From NCBI GenBank assembly GCA_035530195.1, contig DATKVG010000097.1, positions 1-19,116 on the forward strand: a stretch of 19,116 bases of DNA, written 5' to 3'. The stretch is from JAPLKX01 sp035530195. GTDB taxonomy: Bacteria; Hydrogenedentota; Hydrogenedentia; Hydrogenedentales; SLHB01. Under the pieces are notes generated by a model, which ran no database searches, was not told the DNA's origin, and was given only the letters and a program-made list of their open reading frames with translations. Shown here in pieces: positions 4,515-12,496 of this stretch. Each line of letters starts with the position of its first letter. Position 1 is the first letter of the stretch. The translations under genes were made by a program, and so were the position numbers.

Positions 4515-7322
4515 TCAAAACATGAACTCCACAGTAACGATTTTCTTCTTTCCTATTTCGAGCGCGATTGCGTTGCCCGAAGGTTTCAACTCCTGCTCGC
4601 GTTCCTCGTTGAGGTTGGTGAGCCAGGCCTTCTTCACGCGCTTGAACAGCTTCAGTTCGCCCGAGACCGGCATGTCCGTCGGGTTGAACAGCCGCACAAC
4701 GTAGCTGCCGGGCCGGTCTTCCGCGCGTTTGAACGCGGTCAACTGCAGGTTGTCGCCGGCCAGTTGCATGAAGCTCATCTGCTTGGGCAGCGAGCCGGCG
4801 TGCGGGCCGACCTGCGCCGACTCGAGCGGCAGGTTCAGGTCTTCCGCCTGCACATAGGCGCCGCTGGTCCAGTCACGCGAATGCGGGTAAAGCGCGTACG
4901 TCCACGAGTTCTTGCCCAGGCACTGCGACAGTTCCATTTCAGGATACACTTCGTACCGGCCGAAGATCGGGCAGTTGCGATACGTGAACGCGCGCAGCAA
5001 CGTGATGGCCAGCGGCCGGTCCGCCGTGTCCATCGCCTCGTATTCGCGCATGCCGCTTTTGTTGATGACGGCGAACCCGACGCCGCGGCCTTCGTCGGAC
5101 ATGTCGACGAACCGGTGCATCGGATACTGCGGATTCGGCCGGCCGAAATAGGCGTTGCCCGGCTTGACGTGGATGTCGCGCGCGATCACGTCAAAACCCG
5201 CCTCGGAATGCGTGGCATCCGTGTCGAGCCGCGTCGGGAACACCACGCGCACACGGTGGTTCTTGGCGGGATTGTCGACTTCCGTCCTCACTTCGAGTTT
5301 CTTCTCGCCCGCGCGCAGCGTGAACAGGCTCGATACCTTCATCTCGACGTAGTGCTTGTTGCGGCGCGTGCAGTTCATCTCGGCTGTCCGCCACTCGGCC
5401 GTCATCTCCTGCTCGAGCCCCGACGGGATCATCATCCGGTATGTCACACGTATCCGCGCCACCAGCGGGCCCGATTCCTCGAGGCTTGTCGCTACGGGGC
5501 ATCCGTGCGACGTGACGATCTCGTTGCCTTCCGGCTCGAAATGCGTCCAGGTATGGCCGGTTTCGCCGCTGTCTTCGATGTAATGGATATTTTTGAACGC
5601 GTGGCCGCTGGGTTTGTGGATCAGGTTGATCGTGCCGTCGCTGTTGAACTCGGCCCGCAGATGTTCGTTCTCGAGCACGTTGGTCTCCGGCGCGAGCGTG
5701 CCCGGCTCGTACTGGAACCGCTCTTCGCGCGCCACGAGCCAGGTCTTGTAGCCGTACGCGGGCACCTCATCGACTTCGATGTGGCACAGCGCCCGTTTTG
5801 ACCGCAACTCGATCGAGATGTCCTGCAAGTTGCGCACCAGCGTGCCCGGCTCAAATTGTTCCTTGACCTGTAGCCGCGCCTTTTGTTTGCCGTCGGGCGT
5901 CCGCTGGGGCGGCCGGATGCTGAACGCCTCGTAGCCCATGTTGGCCGGCATGTCGATGTAACACGAGATAACGCCCTTCCGCGGGAACGGGCACGGGTTA
6001 AACACCGTCAGGACGCTGTCGCGCGGCGTCAGGTCGCTGTTGTCGACGTTGATCTGGACGGCCTGCATTCCGCGCCGCGCCAGCCCCTCGCTGATGATAT
6101 CAACCTGGTCGAACCGGAACAGCGAGTCCTTTTCCATCTGGTCGATGCCCGCGCCGGTGATCGTGTCGTGCGGATGGTTCTGCAACAGCAGGGCCCACGC
6201 CCGATCCAGCGCCGGCTTGACGTATTCGCCGCCCACCATCGAGCCGATCGCGCTCCACGGTTCCGCGAGCCGCTGCAGGTTGACCTCGGCACGGTGGTTG
6301 CCCTGCTTGAGCCGCACCCGCGCGCTAATCATATCGCCGCACAGATGCGTCCATTTGCCAACCGAGCCGGGGTCCCTGCTCTCGCCGGTGAGCACGGTCG
6401 GGTCCTTGACCTCGGCGCGCATGGCGTTCATGTATTCCTCGAGGTTCGAGAGCCGGATGTCGTGCTCGGGCATCAGTTTCTGGCACAGCCGGATGATGTC
6501 GGATTCTTTCGGGTCGGGATTCGAGCTGTCGAACCCCTGCATGCAGCAGATATGGCGGGTCGAGAAATGCTCGGATTCGTCGCGCACCAGTTTGTGAAGT
6601 TGCTCTCGAATCGGCGCCTCGTTCCACAGCTTCTTCTCGACGTCGAGCGCGTAGTAATGCTCGCGGGGCCGGCTCGCGTTGGCCAGCCGGAACGGCGCCG
6701 CACCCCGGTCCCAGTCGTAGCGGGCGAACACATCGTCCGAGCCGTAACGCAGCACCCGGTAGACGTAGACATAGTAGCTGAACCGGCTCATGCAGCCGAA
6801 CCGCATCCCCAGCAGGCGCGACCCGTCCGGCCCCTCGAGAACAAACTCGCTGCGTGGCGTGTTGATACCCCGGTAGAAAATGATCGTGTCGATGCCGAAC
6901 CCGTTGTAGATCTGCGGCATCTGCGACGTTTGCCCGTAGCTGAACGGGGTGTAGCCGGTTTTGCAGACTTTTCCCAGCGACTCCGCCACGCGGTGGCCTT
7001 TTACGAGGTTGCGCACGAGCGACTCACCGTTCACCACATATTCTTCCGGCAGCGAGTACCACGGGCCGACTATCAGCCGCCCCGACTTCACGTGCTTCTC
7101 GACAATCGCCCGCTTCTCGGGCCGCAGTTCGAGGTAGTCCTCGACGCACAACGTCTGCGAGTCCATCGTGAACGAGTGAAACTCCGGATCTTTCTCGAGC
7201 AGGTCCAGCAGGCCGTCCATGAACTCCAGCAACAACAGCCGCGTTTCTTCGAACGGGTAGCACCACTCCCGGTCCCAGTGGGAGTTGCTCACAACATGGA
7301 CAGTTTTACGCGGCTCCGGCAT
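4515..7322 (-). CDS. Glycoside hydrolase family 38 alpha-mannosidase-like protein
   Basis: A 935-residue protein of usual GH38 length. The N-terminal (beta/alpha)7 domain has NSHWDREW at 13-20 with zinc ligands His15 and Asp17, GPWYSLPEEYVVNGESLVRN at 86-105, CMQGFDSSNPD at 260-270 (candidate acid/base Asp265) and NHPHDTITG at 382-390 (zinc ligand His385). A helical middle domain and C-terminal beta domains follow. GH38 enzymes release alpha-mannose from glycans or mannosylglycerate. Oddly, the block that normally reads PD[ST]FG reads PFSYGQTSQMPQ at 126-137, so the nucleophile and third zinc ligand Asp is Phe127. No signal peptide is seen, so it acts in the cytoplasm. GGAGGAG precedes the ATG at 7322. 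Confidence 0.88.
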   Translation of the reverse strand: MPEPRKTVHVVSNSHWDREWCYPFEETRLLLLEFMDGLLDLLEKDPEFHSFTMDSQTLCVEDYLELRPEKRAIVEKHVKSGRLIVGPWYSLPEEYVVNGESLVRNLVKGHRVAESLGKVCKTGYTPFSYGQTSQMPQIYNGFGIDTIIFYRGINTPRSEFVLEGPDGSRLLGMRFGCMSRFSYYVYVYRVLRYGSDDVFARYDWDRGAAPFRLANASRPREHYYALDVEKKLWNEAPIREQLHKLVRDESEHFSTRHICCMQGFDSSNPDPKESDIIRLCQKLMPEHDIRLSNLEEYMNAMRAEVKDPTVLTGESRDPGSVGKWTHLCGDMISARVRLKQGNHRAEVNLQRLAEPWSAIGSMVGGEYVKPALDRAWALLLQNHPHDTITGAGIDQMEKDSLFRFDQVDIISEGLARRGMQAVQINVDNSDLTPRDSVLTVFNPCPFPRKGVISCYIDMPANMGYEAFSIRPPQRTPDGKQKARLQVKEQFEPGTLVRNLQDISIELRSKRALCHIEVDEVPAYGYKTWLVAREERFQYEPGTLAPETNVLENEHLRAEFNSDGTINLIHKPSGHAFKNIHYIEDSGETGHTWTHFEPEGNEIVTSHGCPVATSLEESGPLVARIRVTYRMMIPSGLEQEMTAEWRTAEMNCTRRNKHYVEMKVSSLFTLRAGEKKLEVRTEVDNPAKNHRVRVVFPTRLDTDATHSEAGFDVIARDIHVKPGNAYFGRPNPQYPMHRFVDMSDEGRGVGFAVINKSGMREYEAMDTADRPLAITLLRAFTYRNCPIFGRYEVYPEMELSQCLGKNSWTYALYPHSRDWTSGAYVQAEDLNLPLESAQVGPHAGSLPKQMSFMQLAGDNLQLTAFKRAEDRPGSYVVRLFNPTDMPVSGELKLFKRVKKAWLTNLNEEREQELKPSGNAIALEIGKKKIVTVEFMF

Positions 7323-7359
7323 TCGGCACTCCTCCGTCGGCGTTCAACACATGTTTGCT

Positions 7360-7384
7360 GTAGCGCAGGCGTCCCGCCTGCACA
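7360..7384. repeat. Short palindromic repeat of the TGTAGCGC family
   Basis: TGTAGCGCAGGCGTCCCGCC followed by TGCAC forms a GCAGGC/GCCTGC stem around GTCCC. It is related to copies at 9386-9413 and 9523-9554. It sits in the 198-base gap between the divergent GH38 and antitoxin-like genes, where I see no other confident site. Confidence 0.55.
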
Positions 7385-7520
7385 TTCCGCGAACAGCCCC
7401 ATACGCCGAAAGTCTACGAAAAAGCACAGGCTAACTCAAACCAAAGGGTATGCATATATCCATTGATGGGAGGCGATATCAGAATGTACACTTAATGAGA
7501 AGGAGCTTTGGCGTACTGCA

Positions 7521-7742
7521 ATGAAAACCTATACGTGTTCAGACCTTCGCAGACATCTTTCCGAGGTGCTCGACACGGCGCGGCGGGAAGAGGTGCTTAT
7601 CAGACGCCGGGGAGGCGAGACGTTTCGCCTCATCTATGACGTCCCCCGTAAGAGCCCGTTTGACGTTCCCGCGGTCAAAACCAAAGCGACCACCCGCGAT
7701 ATTCTTGCCGCGATTCGAAAATCCAGGTCGGCCAGCCGCTGA
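7521..7742 (+). CDS. Phd/YefM-like antitoxin without adjacent toxin
   Basis: A 73-residue protein with the N-terminal pattern of the Phd/YefM family: YTCSDLRRHLSEVLDTARREEVLIRRRGGETFRL matches 'ss.lr.nl.evld.v..eepv.itrrg...f.l'. This part binds DNA and dimerises. The C-terminal part, which wraps the toxin in characterised pairs, is short but present (DVPAVKTKATTRDILAAIRKSR). No PIN, RelE or Doc-type toxin follows; the next gene is a TPR protein. It may therefore be an orphan, act on a distant toxin or be a stand-alone regulator. AAGGAG lies about 15 bases upstream of the ATG, further than usual. Confidence 0.72.
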   Translation: MKTYTCSDLRRHLSEVLDTARREEVLIRRRGGETFRLIYDVPRKSPFDVPAVKTKATTRDILAAIRKSRSASR

Positions 7743-7800
7743 ACCATCACGAATTCGCAGGGTCTCCGAGCCTCCGTTGCTTTTCCTTCCCTGCCGCGGT

Positions 7801-8688
7801 ATGGTGTGTGTTATGGAAAGACGCCAGCTTTTCGTCGTGGTCATTACGGTGCTGATTCTCGTGGGGGCGCTTGTTGTGACCGCTTATTTTAGCGAGGGCG
7901 ATACAGCCAAGCGCAGCGGCGGCCTGAAGTTCAGACAGGGGCCGCGCAAAGAGCGGACGGTCGTCAACGAGGACCTCTACAACAAGATCGTTGGGGCGGA
8001 GTCGGTACCCGATTCCCGCGCGGCCGTCAACAAAACAGGGGACGACAACACAGAAGCCAATGACAAACCCCGTGAAACGCCGGTAACTCCCGAGGAAGCT
8101 GCCGCCGCGGAAGCCCTCAACGCGCTGACGCCCCAGCAGGGTATCGACCGGCTCTCGGCGCTCCTGGCCACGCTCGACAACCTCGAGAACGCCTCCCGCC
8201 TCTACACGGCCCTCGGCACGCTCTACACCCAGACGGGCGAAGCCGGGGTTGCGCCCGCCGAAGAGGCGTTCGCCGTCGCCAAGAAGCTCGCGCACACCTA
8301 TCAAGACCGCCATCGCGCCGCGTTGGCCCACGTCACGGCGCTGTCCGCCCGCGGCGATATCGAAGCGGCGATGCGCGAAGCCGCAGACGCAATCCAGCCG
8401 GGCGATCCGTACACGATTTCCGGCATGCAACTGGCTGTCGCGCAGGGCAAGCTCTACGAGCAGCAAGGGGCGCCCGATCAGGCCGAGACGGCGTACAAAA
8501 AGGCCATGGAAGACGCCCTGGCCGCCCAGCCCGTCCTCCACAACGACGCACTCAACGTATACCGCCAGGCCTGCCTCTCGCTCGTCCAGCTTTACCGCAA
8601 AACCGGCCGGGAACCCGCCGCCAACTCGCTCGTCCTGAAAATGAAAAACGACCTCGCCCGGTACGAACGGACCGCCGCCCGCTATTGA
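7801..8688 (+). CDS. Membrane-anchored TPR-repeat protein
   Basis: A 295-residue protein. A short basic N-terminus (MERRQ) is followed by one hydrophobic segment, LFVVVITVLILVGALVVTAYF, which is a signal anchor or uncleaved signal. A low-complexity charged linker follows. From about residue 115 to the end there are helical pairs with TPR spacing: ALNALTPQQGIDRLSALLAT, ASRLYTALGTLYTQTGE, AALAHVTALSARGDIEAAMR and GKLYEQQGAPDQAETAYKKA. The protein probably lies on the outer face of the cytoplasmic membrane as a binding scaffold. Two in-frame ATGs (7801 and 7813) are possible and neither has a good ribosome site; the second gives MERRQ directly. Partner unknown. Confidence 0.7.
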   Translation: MVCVMERRQLFVVVITVLILVGALVVTAYFSEGDTAKRSGGLKFRQGPRKERTVVNEDLYNKIVGAESVPDSRAAVNKTGDDNTEANDKPRETPVTPEEAAAAEALNALTPQQGIDRLSALLATLDNLENASRLYTALGTLYTQTGEAGVAPAEEAFAVAKKLAHTYQDRHRAALAHVTALSARGDIEAAMREAADAIQPGDPYTISGMQLAVAQGKLYEQQGAPDQAETAYKKAMEDALAAQPVLHNDALNVYRQACLSLVQLYRKTGREPAANSLVLKMKNDLARYERTAARY

Positions 8689-8760
8689 TCTTTGTATATA
8701 TCCTGACTATTCTTATGTGGCAGGGGGTGATTAGCCTCCAACAGCCTGGGAGAATAGATC

Positions 8761-9372
8761 ATGAACGACGTTGCCGACAGTACAAGTGAACAGATACCGC
8801 CCTTTATACCGCTCCCAGAGCTCGAAATGGATTATGCAGGGCTTTGCAGACGTTTATTAGCCTTTCTTGTTGATCTGTTTGTGCTTTATGCTTTCGCGAT
8901 AGTGGCTGGCCAGGTTCTTCTGTTTTTCTGGGCTTATACCCAAGACACTCGCACTAAGTTCGATCTTTTCCCGATGCTTACCTATTCGATGCTAATGAAC
9001 CTGATCATTTGCTGGCTGTATTCCACGCTGCTTGAAAGCTCGCGGTGGCGGGCTACGTTGGGCAAGATGGCCGCCGGGATCCAAGTCACAGACGGGGACG
9101 GCGACCGGATTTCGTTCCTCCGCGCGAATAGTCGGTTTTTCATTAAGTACTTATTCCTTTTGGTTCTTTATCCAGCAACACTAATTTTCATCATGTCCGT
9201 ACACAAGGGGACAGAATCCCATCTCGGCATAGTCGAACATCTTCGCTTGGTGGCCGTTGTTGTCTTTGCGTTAGACGTCCTTCCTGCTGCCTTTGGAGAA
9301 AGCAGGCAGGCCCTCCATGACCGCCTTGCGGGAACAATCGTCGTGGAAAGAAGCTTTTTCCGACAGCCTTAG
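8761..9372 (+). CDS. RDD-family integral membrane protein
   Basis: A 203-residue protein with the RDD arrangement: GLCRRLLAFLVDLFVLYAF (conserved Arg and Asp) in the first helix, a second helix near VLLFFWAYTQ, a third near YSMLMNLIICWLYSTLL, then WRATLGKMAAGIQVTDGDG before two further helices and the closing QALHDRLAGTIVV. RDD proteins are poorly characterised; some affect ion exchange. GGGAGAA sits close before the ATG. Codons are much less G/C-ended than in flanking genes, with many TTT, TTA, CTT and TCT codons, which may reflect membrane composition, recent transfer or both. Confidence 0.85.
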   Translation: MNDVADSTSEQIPPFIPLPELEMDYAGLCRRLLAFLVDLFVLYAFAIVAGQVLLFFWAYTQDTRTKFDLFPMLTYSMLMNLIICWLYSTLLESSRWRATLGKMAAGIQVTDGDGDRISFLRANSRFFIKYLFLLVLYPATLIFIMSVHKGTESHLGIVEHLRLVAVVVFALDVLPAAFGESRQALHDRLAGTIVVERSFFRQP

Positions 9373-9385
9373 TGCAGCGCCATCA

Positions 9386-9554
9386 TAGGCGCGGACGCCT
9401 CGCCCGCGCCGTCAACGCTCCGGGCCATTTTCCACATCGCAGGCGATCCGACCGCTCTGACCTTTCCTCGTTCCGCTCTGTCCTTGACCGAAGCCAGTGT
9501 TTTTCATAATAGCCTGTGGTCTGGACGGCGCGGGCGGGACGACCGCGCCTACAA
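9386..9554. repeat. Small inverted-repeat-bounded element (MITE-like)
   Basis: TAGGCGCGGACG...CGCCCGCGCCGTC at 9387-9413 recurs in inverted orientation at 9523-9551, giving terminal arms of about 28 bases around about 110 bases of non-coding sequence. No open frame inside suggests a protein. It occupies most of the 302-base gap before dxs. Confidence 0.5.
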
Positions 9555-9577
9555 AAAGCCCACGTATGATAACAACA

Positions 9578-9602
9578 GGTGCAGGTTGGAAAACCGCACC
9601 TA
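9578..9602. repeat. Palindromic repeat with GGTTGGAAAACC core
   Basis: GGTGCAGGTTGGAAAACCGC followed by ACCTA folds as an imperfect stem and shares its core with the copy at 13576-13602. Confidence 0.5.
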
Positions 9603-9628
9603 CTTCAATGGCTCCTTCGGGCTGGATA

Positions 9629-9637
9629 TGCTATACT
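9629..9637 (+). promoter_or_regulatory. Candidate extended -10 promoter element for dxs
   Basis: TGCTATACT matches the extended -10 pattern TGnTATAAT with one change, about 38 bases before the dxs ATG. I see no convincing -35 at normal spacing. Confidence 0.35.
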
Positions 9638-9674
9638 TAACGCCTATCAGTTTCTGCAGTGAGGTCGGTGTGTC

Positions 9675-11627
9675 ATGTCGATAATCCCCAAAGATGTGGG
9701 GCCTGAAGATTTCTCTTCGGAGTTCCCGCTTCTCGATAAAATAGTGGCGCCGAAAGACTTGCACCAGTTCACACTCGACCAGATGGAGGCGCTCGCCGAC
9801 GAAATCCGACGGCAAATCATTGAGACGGTGTCGGTAAACGGGGGCCACCTGGCGTCGCCGCTGGGCGTGGTCGAACTCACGATCGCGCTGTGGCACGTGT
9901 TTGACATGGAAAAAGACCTGGTGGTATGGGACGTGGGGCACCAGGCGTATGCCCACAAAATCCTTTCGGGCCGCCGCGACCGGTTCCACACGTTGCGCAC
10001 CCAGGGCGGGATCAGCGGGTACCCCAGCCGCTCCGAGAGCCCGTTCGACCCGTTTGGCACCGGCCACAGTTCGACTTCGATATCGGCGGCGCTCGGCATG
10101 GCGGTGGCCCGCGATTTCCACGGCGGGGACCGCCACGTGATTGCCGTTATTGGCGACGGGGCCATGACGGGCGGGATGGCGTTCGAGGCGCTCAACCACG
10201 CCGGCCATCTTGGCCGGGATCTGCTGGTGATCCTCAACGACAACGAGATGGCGATCTCGCGCAATGTCGGCGCGCTCTCGCAGTATTTCAGCCGGATGAT
10301 CACGGCCCGGCCGTACAAACGCGCCAAGGAAGACGTGTCAAGCTTTGTGAAGCGCCTGCTGGGACGGCGGCTGAGCCAGACGGCCCACCGCCTCGAACAG
10401 TCGGTGAAAGGTTTTATAACGGCGGGCGGCCTCTTTCAGGAGATGGGGTTCAATTACGTGGGGCCGGTGGACGGCCACGACCTACCGCTGCTGATCGAAA
10501 TCTTCAACAACATGAAGCTCATGCACGGGCCGATCCTGTTCCATTGCGCCACACAGAAGGGGAAGGGCTATTCGCAAGCCGAAGAAGACCCGTCAAAGTA
10601 TCATGGGGTCAAACCGGCCCAAGTCCAGATTGTCGAGCATGAAGGCGAGGCGCGGCCCCCGGAAAGACCCGCCGAAATCGTTTCTGCCAGGACGTTTACC
10701 GAAGTTTTTGGCGAAGCCATGCTCGATGCGGCCGAAGACAACCCCGCGCTCGTGGGCATCACGGCGGCCATGCCCACGGGCACCGGCCTCAACCGGATGC
10801 AGGAAAAGTTCCCCGACAGGTTTTTTGACGTGGCCATTTGCGAGCAGCACGCCGTCACGTTTGCGGCGGGGCTGGTCACGCAGGGGATGCGGCCTGTTTG
10901 TGCAATCTACTCGACTTTTCTGCAGCGCGGCTACGACCAGTTCATCCACGACGTGTGCCTCCAAAACCTCCCCGTGGTATTCGCCGTGGACCGGGCAGGC
11001 CTTGTCGGTGAGGACAGCCCCACTCATAACGGCGCGTTTGACCTGTCGTTCCTGCGGGCGATTCCGAACGCCGTTGTTTTGGCGCCGCGCGACGGCCTGG
11101 ACCTGCGCGCCATGCTCCACTGGGCCATCAAGCAGTCGGGGCCCGTCGTAATCCGGTATCCGCGCGACAAAGCGCCGACCATCGGCCCCGCGGAACCGCG
11201 CGATGTTACCCGCGGCGAGGTTCTCCGCAGCGGCTCCGACGCCACATTTCTGGGTGTCGGTCCGTGCGTGGGCATGTGCCTCGAGGCGTCCGATATCCTG
11301 GCGGCCGAGGGTCTTTCGGTCGGTGTGGCGGACGCGCGCATGGTCAAACCCGTCGACGCGGCGCTGGTTCGGTCGCTGGCGCAGAGGCCACTGCTGACGG
11401 TCGAGGAAAACGCGTTGCCGGGCGGGTTCGGCTCGGCGGTGCTCGAGTATTTCGAGCAGGCCGGCCTGATCGGCGATGTACGTGTCCGCCGGATTGGGTT
11501 ACCGGACGCTTTCGTCGAGCACGCAACACGGGCCCAGCAGTTGCGCCAGCACCGGTTGGACCCGGCCAGCCTGGCCGAAGTTGGCCGTTCATGGCTGGCC
11601 AGCCGTGCCGAGCAAACCGTCAAGTAG
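9675..11627 (+). CDS. dxs: 1-deoxy-D-xylulose-5-phosphate synthase
   Basis: A 650-residue thiamine-diphosphate enzyme of usual length that condenses pyruvate with glyceraldehyde 3-phosphate, the first step of the MEP isoprenoid pathway. Visible signatures: HLASPLGVVELT at 58-69, WDVGHQAYAHKILSGR at 85-100, FGTGHSSTSISAALGMA, the ThDP/Mg site GDGAMTGGMAFEALNHAG from 160 and NDNEMAISRNVGALS from 188, then the pyrimidine domain with CEQHAVTFAAGL (catalytic Glu) and DRAGLVGEDSPTHNGAFDL. A transketolase C-terminal domain closes it. An N-terminal extension of about 28 residues precedes the usual LHQFTLDQME start. A weak GAGG lies upstream of the ATG. The next gene follows after 150 bases. Confidence 0.97.
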   Translation: MSIIPKDVGPEDFSSEFPLLDKIVAPKDLHQFTLDQMEALADEIRRQIIETVSVNGGHLASPLGVVELTIALWHVFDMEKDLVVWDVGHQAYAHKILSGRRDRFHTLRTQGGISGYPSRSESPFDPFGTGHSSTSISAALGMAVARDFHGGDRHVIAVIGDGAMTGGMAFEALNHAGHLGRDLLVILNDNEMAISRNVGALSQYFSRMITARPYKRAKEDVSSFVKRLLGRRLSQTAHRLEQSVKGFITAGGLFQEMGFNYVGPVDGHDLPLLIEIFNNMKLMHGPILFHCATQKGKGYSQAEEDPSKYHGVKPAQVQIVEHEGEARPPERPAEIVSARTFTEVFGEAMLDAAEDNPALVGITAAMPTGTGLNRMQEKFPDRFFDVAICEQHAVTFAAGLVTQGMRPVCAIYSTFLQRGYDQFIHDVCLQNLPVVFAVDRAGLVGEDSPTHNGAFDLSFLRAIPNAVVLAPRDGLDLRAMLHWAIKQSGPVVIRYPRDKAPTIGPAEPRDVTRGEVLRSGSDATFLGVGPCVGMCLEASDILAAEGLSVGVADARMVKPVDAALVRSLAQRPLLTVEENALPGGFGSAVLEYFEQAGLIGDVRVRRIGLPDAFVEHATRAQQLRQHRLDPASLAEVGRSWLASRAEQTVK

Positions 11628-11777
11628 TTGGTGCGGCGCATAAAACGCACTGACGGAATGCTGTATCGATGGGCGGCGCTCGAAAAGCGGACGGCGTGCG
11701 AATTGATGATTTGGCCGCGGTGCGGTATGATCGCGCACGGTTTGCGGAACCAACAACGCTGGCAGGGGAATCGCCCG

Positions 11778-12353
11778 GTGGAGTTACTTTCATTCTTCAA
11801 AGAGTACCTCGCATCGCCCAAGTACGTGGGTACCATTGCGCCCAGCTCGCGCCTGCTTGCGGAGACCATAACGGATGCGGCGGGGGTGCGCCAGGCATCG
11901 AGCGTGGTCGAATTCGGGCCAGGCACCGGCGTGTTTACCGAGGTGATTGCGCGGAAAATTCCCAATGACGCCACGTTTATAGCCATCGAGCTGAGCGAGG
12001 ATTTTGTGAAGACCGTACGCAAGAAATGTCCGACCGCGCAGGTCTTTCATGGTTCCGCCGTCGATGCGCGAAGGTTTATCGAGTCCGTGGGGTTGAAATA
12101 TTGCGATTGCATCGTCAGCGGCCTGCCGTTCGCCCTGTTCGAGGACGACTTGCAAGCGAAAATCCTCGATGCGGCCGTGGACATCCTCAAGCCGGGCGGA
12201 GTTTTCACCACCTTCACGTACTTTTTCAGCCCGTCGCTTCCGGCCGGCAAGAAGCTGCTGCACAACATCGAGGCCCGGTTCAGCCGGGTCGAGAGAACGC
12301 CCACGGTCTGGCTCAACTTGTTTCCCGCGTTTGCCTACCGCGCGATCAAGTAG
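11778..12353 (+). CDS. Phospholipid N-methyltransferase-like SAM methyltransferase
   Basis: A 191-residue class I SAM-dependent methyltransferase. FFKEYLASPKYVGTIAPSSR at 6-25 is typical of the PmtA/COG3963 phospholipid N-methyltransferase type, followed by motif I VVEFGPGTGVF at 43-53, acidic AIELSEDF and the family's SGLPFALFEDD in place of the NPPF motif, then ILKPGGVFTTFTYFFSP. The protein may methylate phosphatidylethanolamine, or be a KsgA-related enzyme of another substrate; the SGLP motif favours the lipid type. I chose the GTG at 11778 because AGGGGA lies eight bases upstream and the family begins near FFKEYL; in-frame ATGs at 11658, 11706 and 11727 add residues without family similarity. 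Confidence 0.8.
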   Translation: MELLSFFKEYLASPKYVGTIAPSSRLLAETITDAAGVRQASSVVEFGPGTGVFTEVIARKIPNDATFIAIELSEDFVKTVRKKCPTAQVFHGSAVDARRFIESVGLKYCDCIVSGLPFALFEDDLQAKILDAAVDILKPGGVFTTFTYFFSPSLPAGKKLLHNIEARFSRVERTPTVWLNLFPAFAYRAIK

Positions 12354-12360
12354 CCGCCGA

Positions 12361-12446
12361 AAAACGGGGCGAAAAACGGGGATGGACTCGTTTTTTTCGG
12401 CCCGTAGGCGGTTTGAAAAAAGCGTGTCTGTCCCCGCTTTTTGCGG
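12361..12446. repeat. Nested palindromic repeat of the AAAAACGGGGA type
   Basis: GCGAAAAACGGGGATGGAC at 12369-12387 is mirrored by GTCTGTCCCCGCTTTTTGC near 12426-12444, and between them CGTTTTTTTC ... GAAAAAAGCG forms a second, inner inverted repeat. The element fills most of the gap before the oxidoreductase gene. Confidence 0.5.
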
Positions 12447-12496
12447 CCATGAAAAAATTAGTCCAACATGTTAACCAACTGCGTGGGGGTATCAAT

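Noticed and set aside
4428..5801. 457-codon plus-strand frame starting in the repeat and running antisense to GH38
   Set aside because: Begins inside the palindromic repeat and continues as antisense of GH38; no motif.
5883..7466. 527-codon plus-strand frame antisense to the GH38 gene
   Set aside because: Pure complement-strand shadow of a well-supported enzyme, rich in Arg, His and Val with no motif.
12026..12496. Long N-terminal extension of the oxidoreductase
   Set aside because: It overlaps the methyltransferase gene in another frame; the Rossmann motif starts right after the ATG at 12497, which has a ribosome site.
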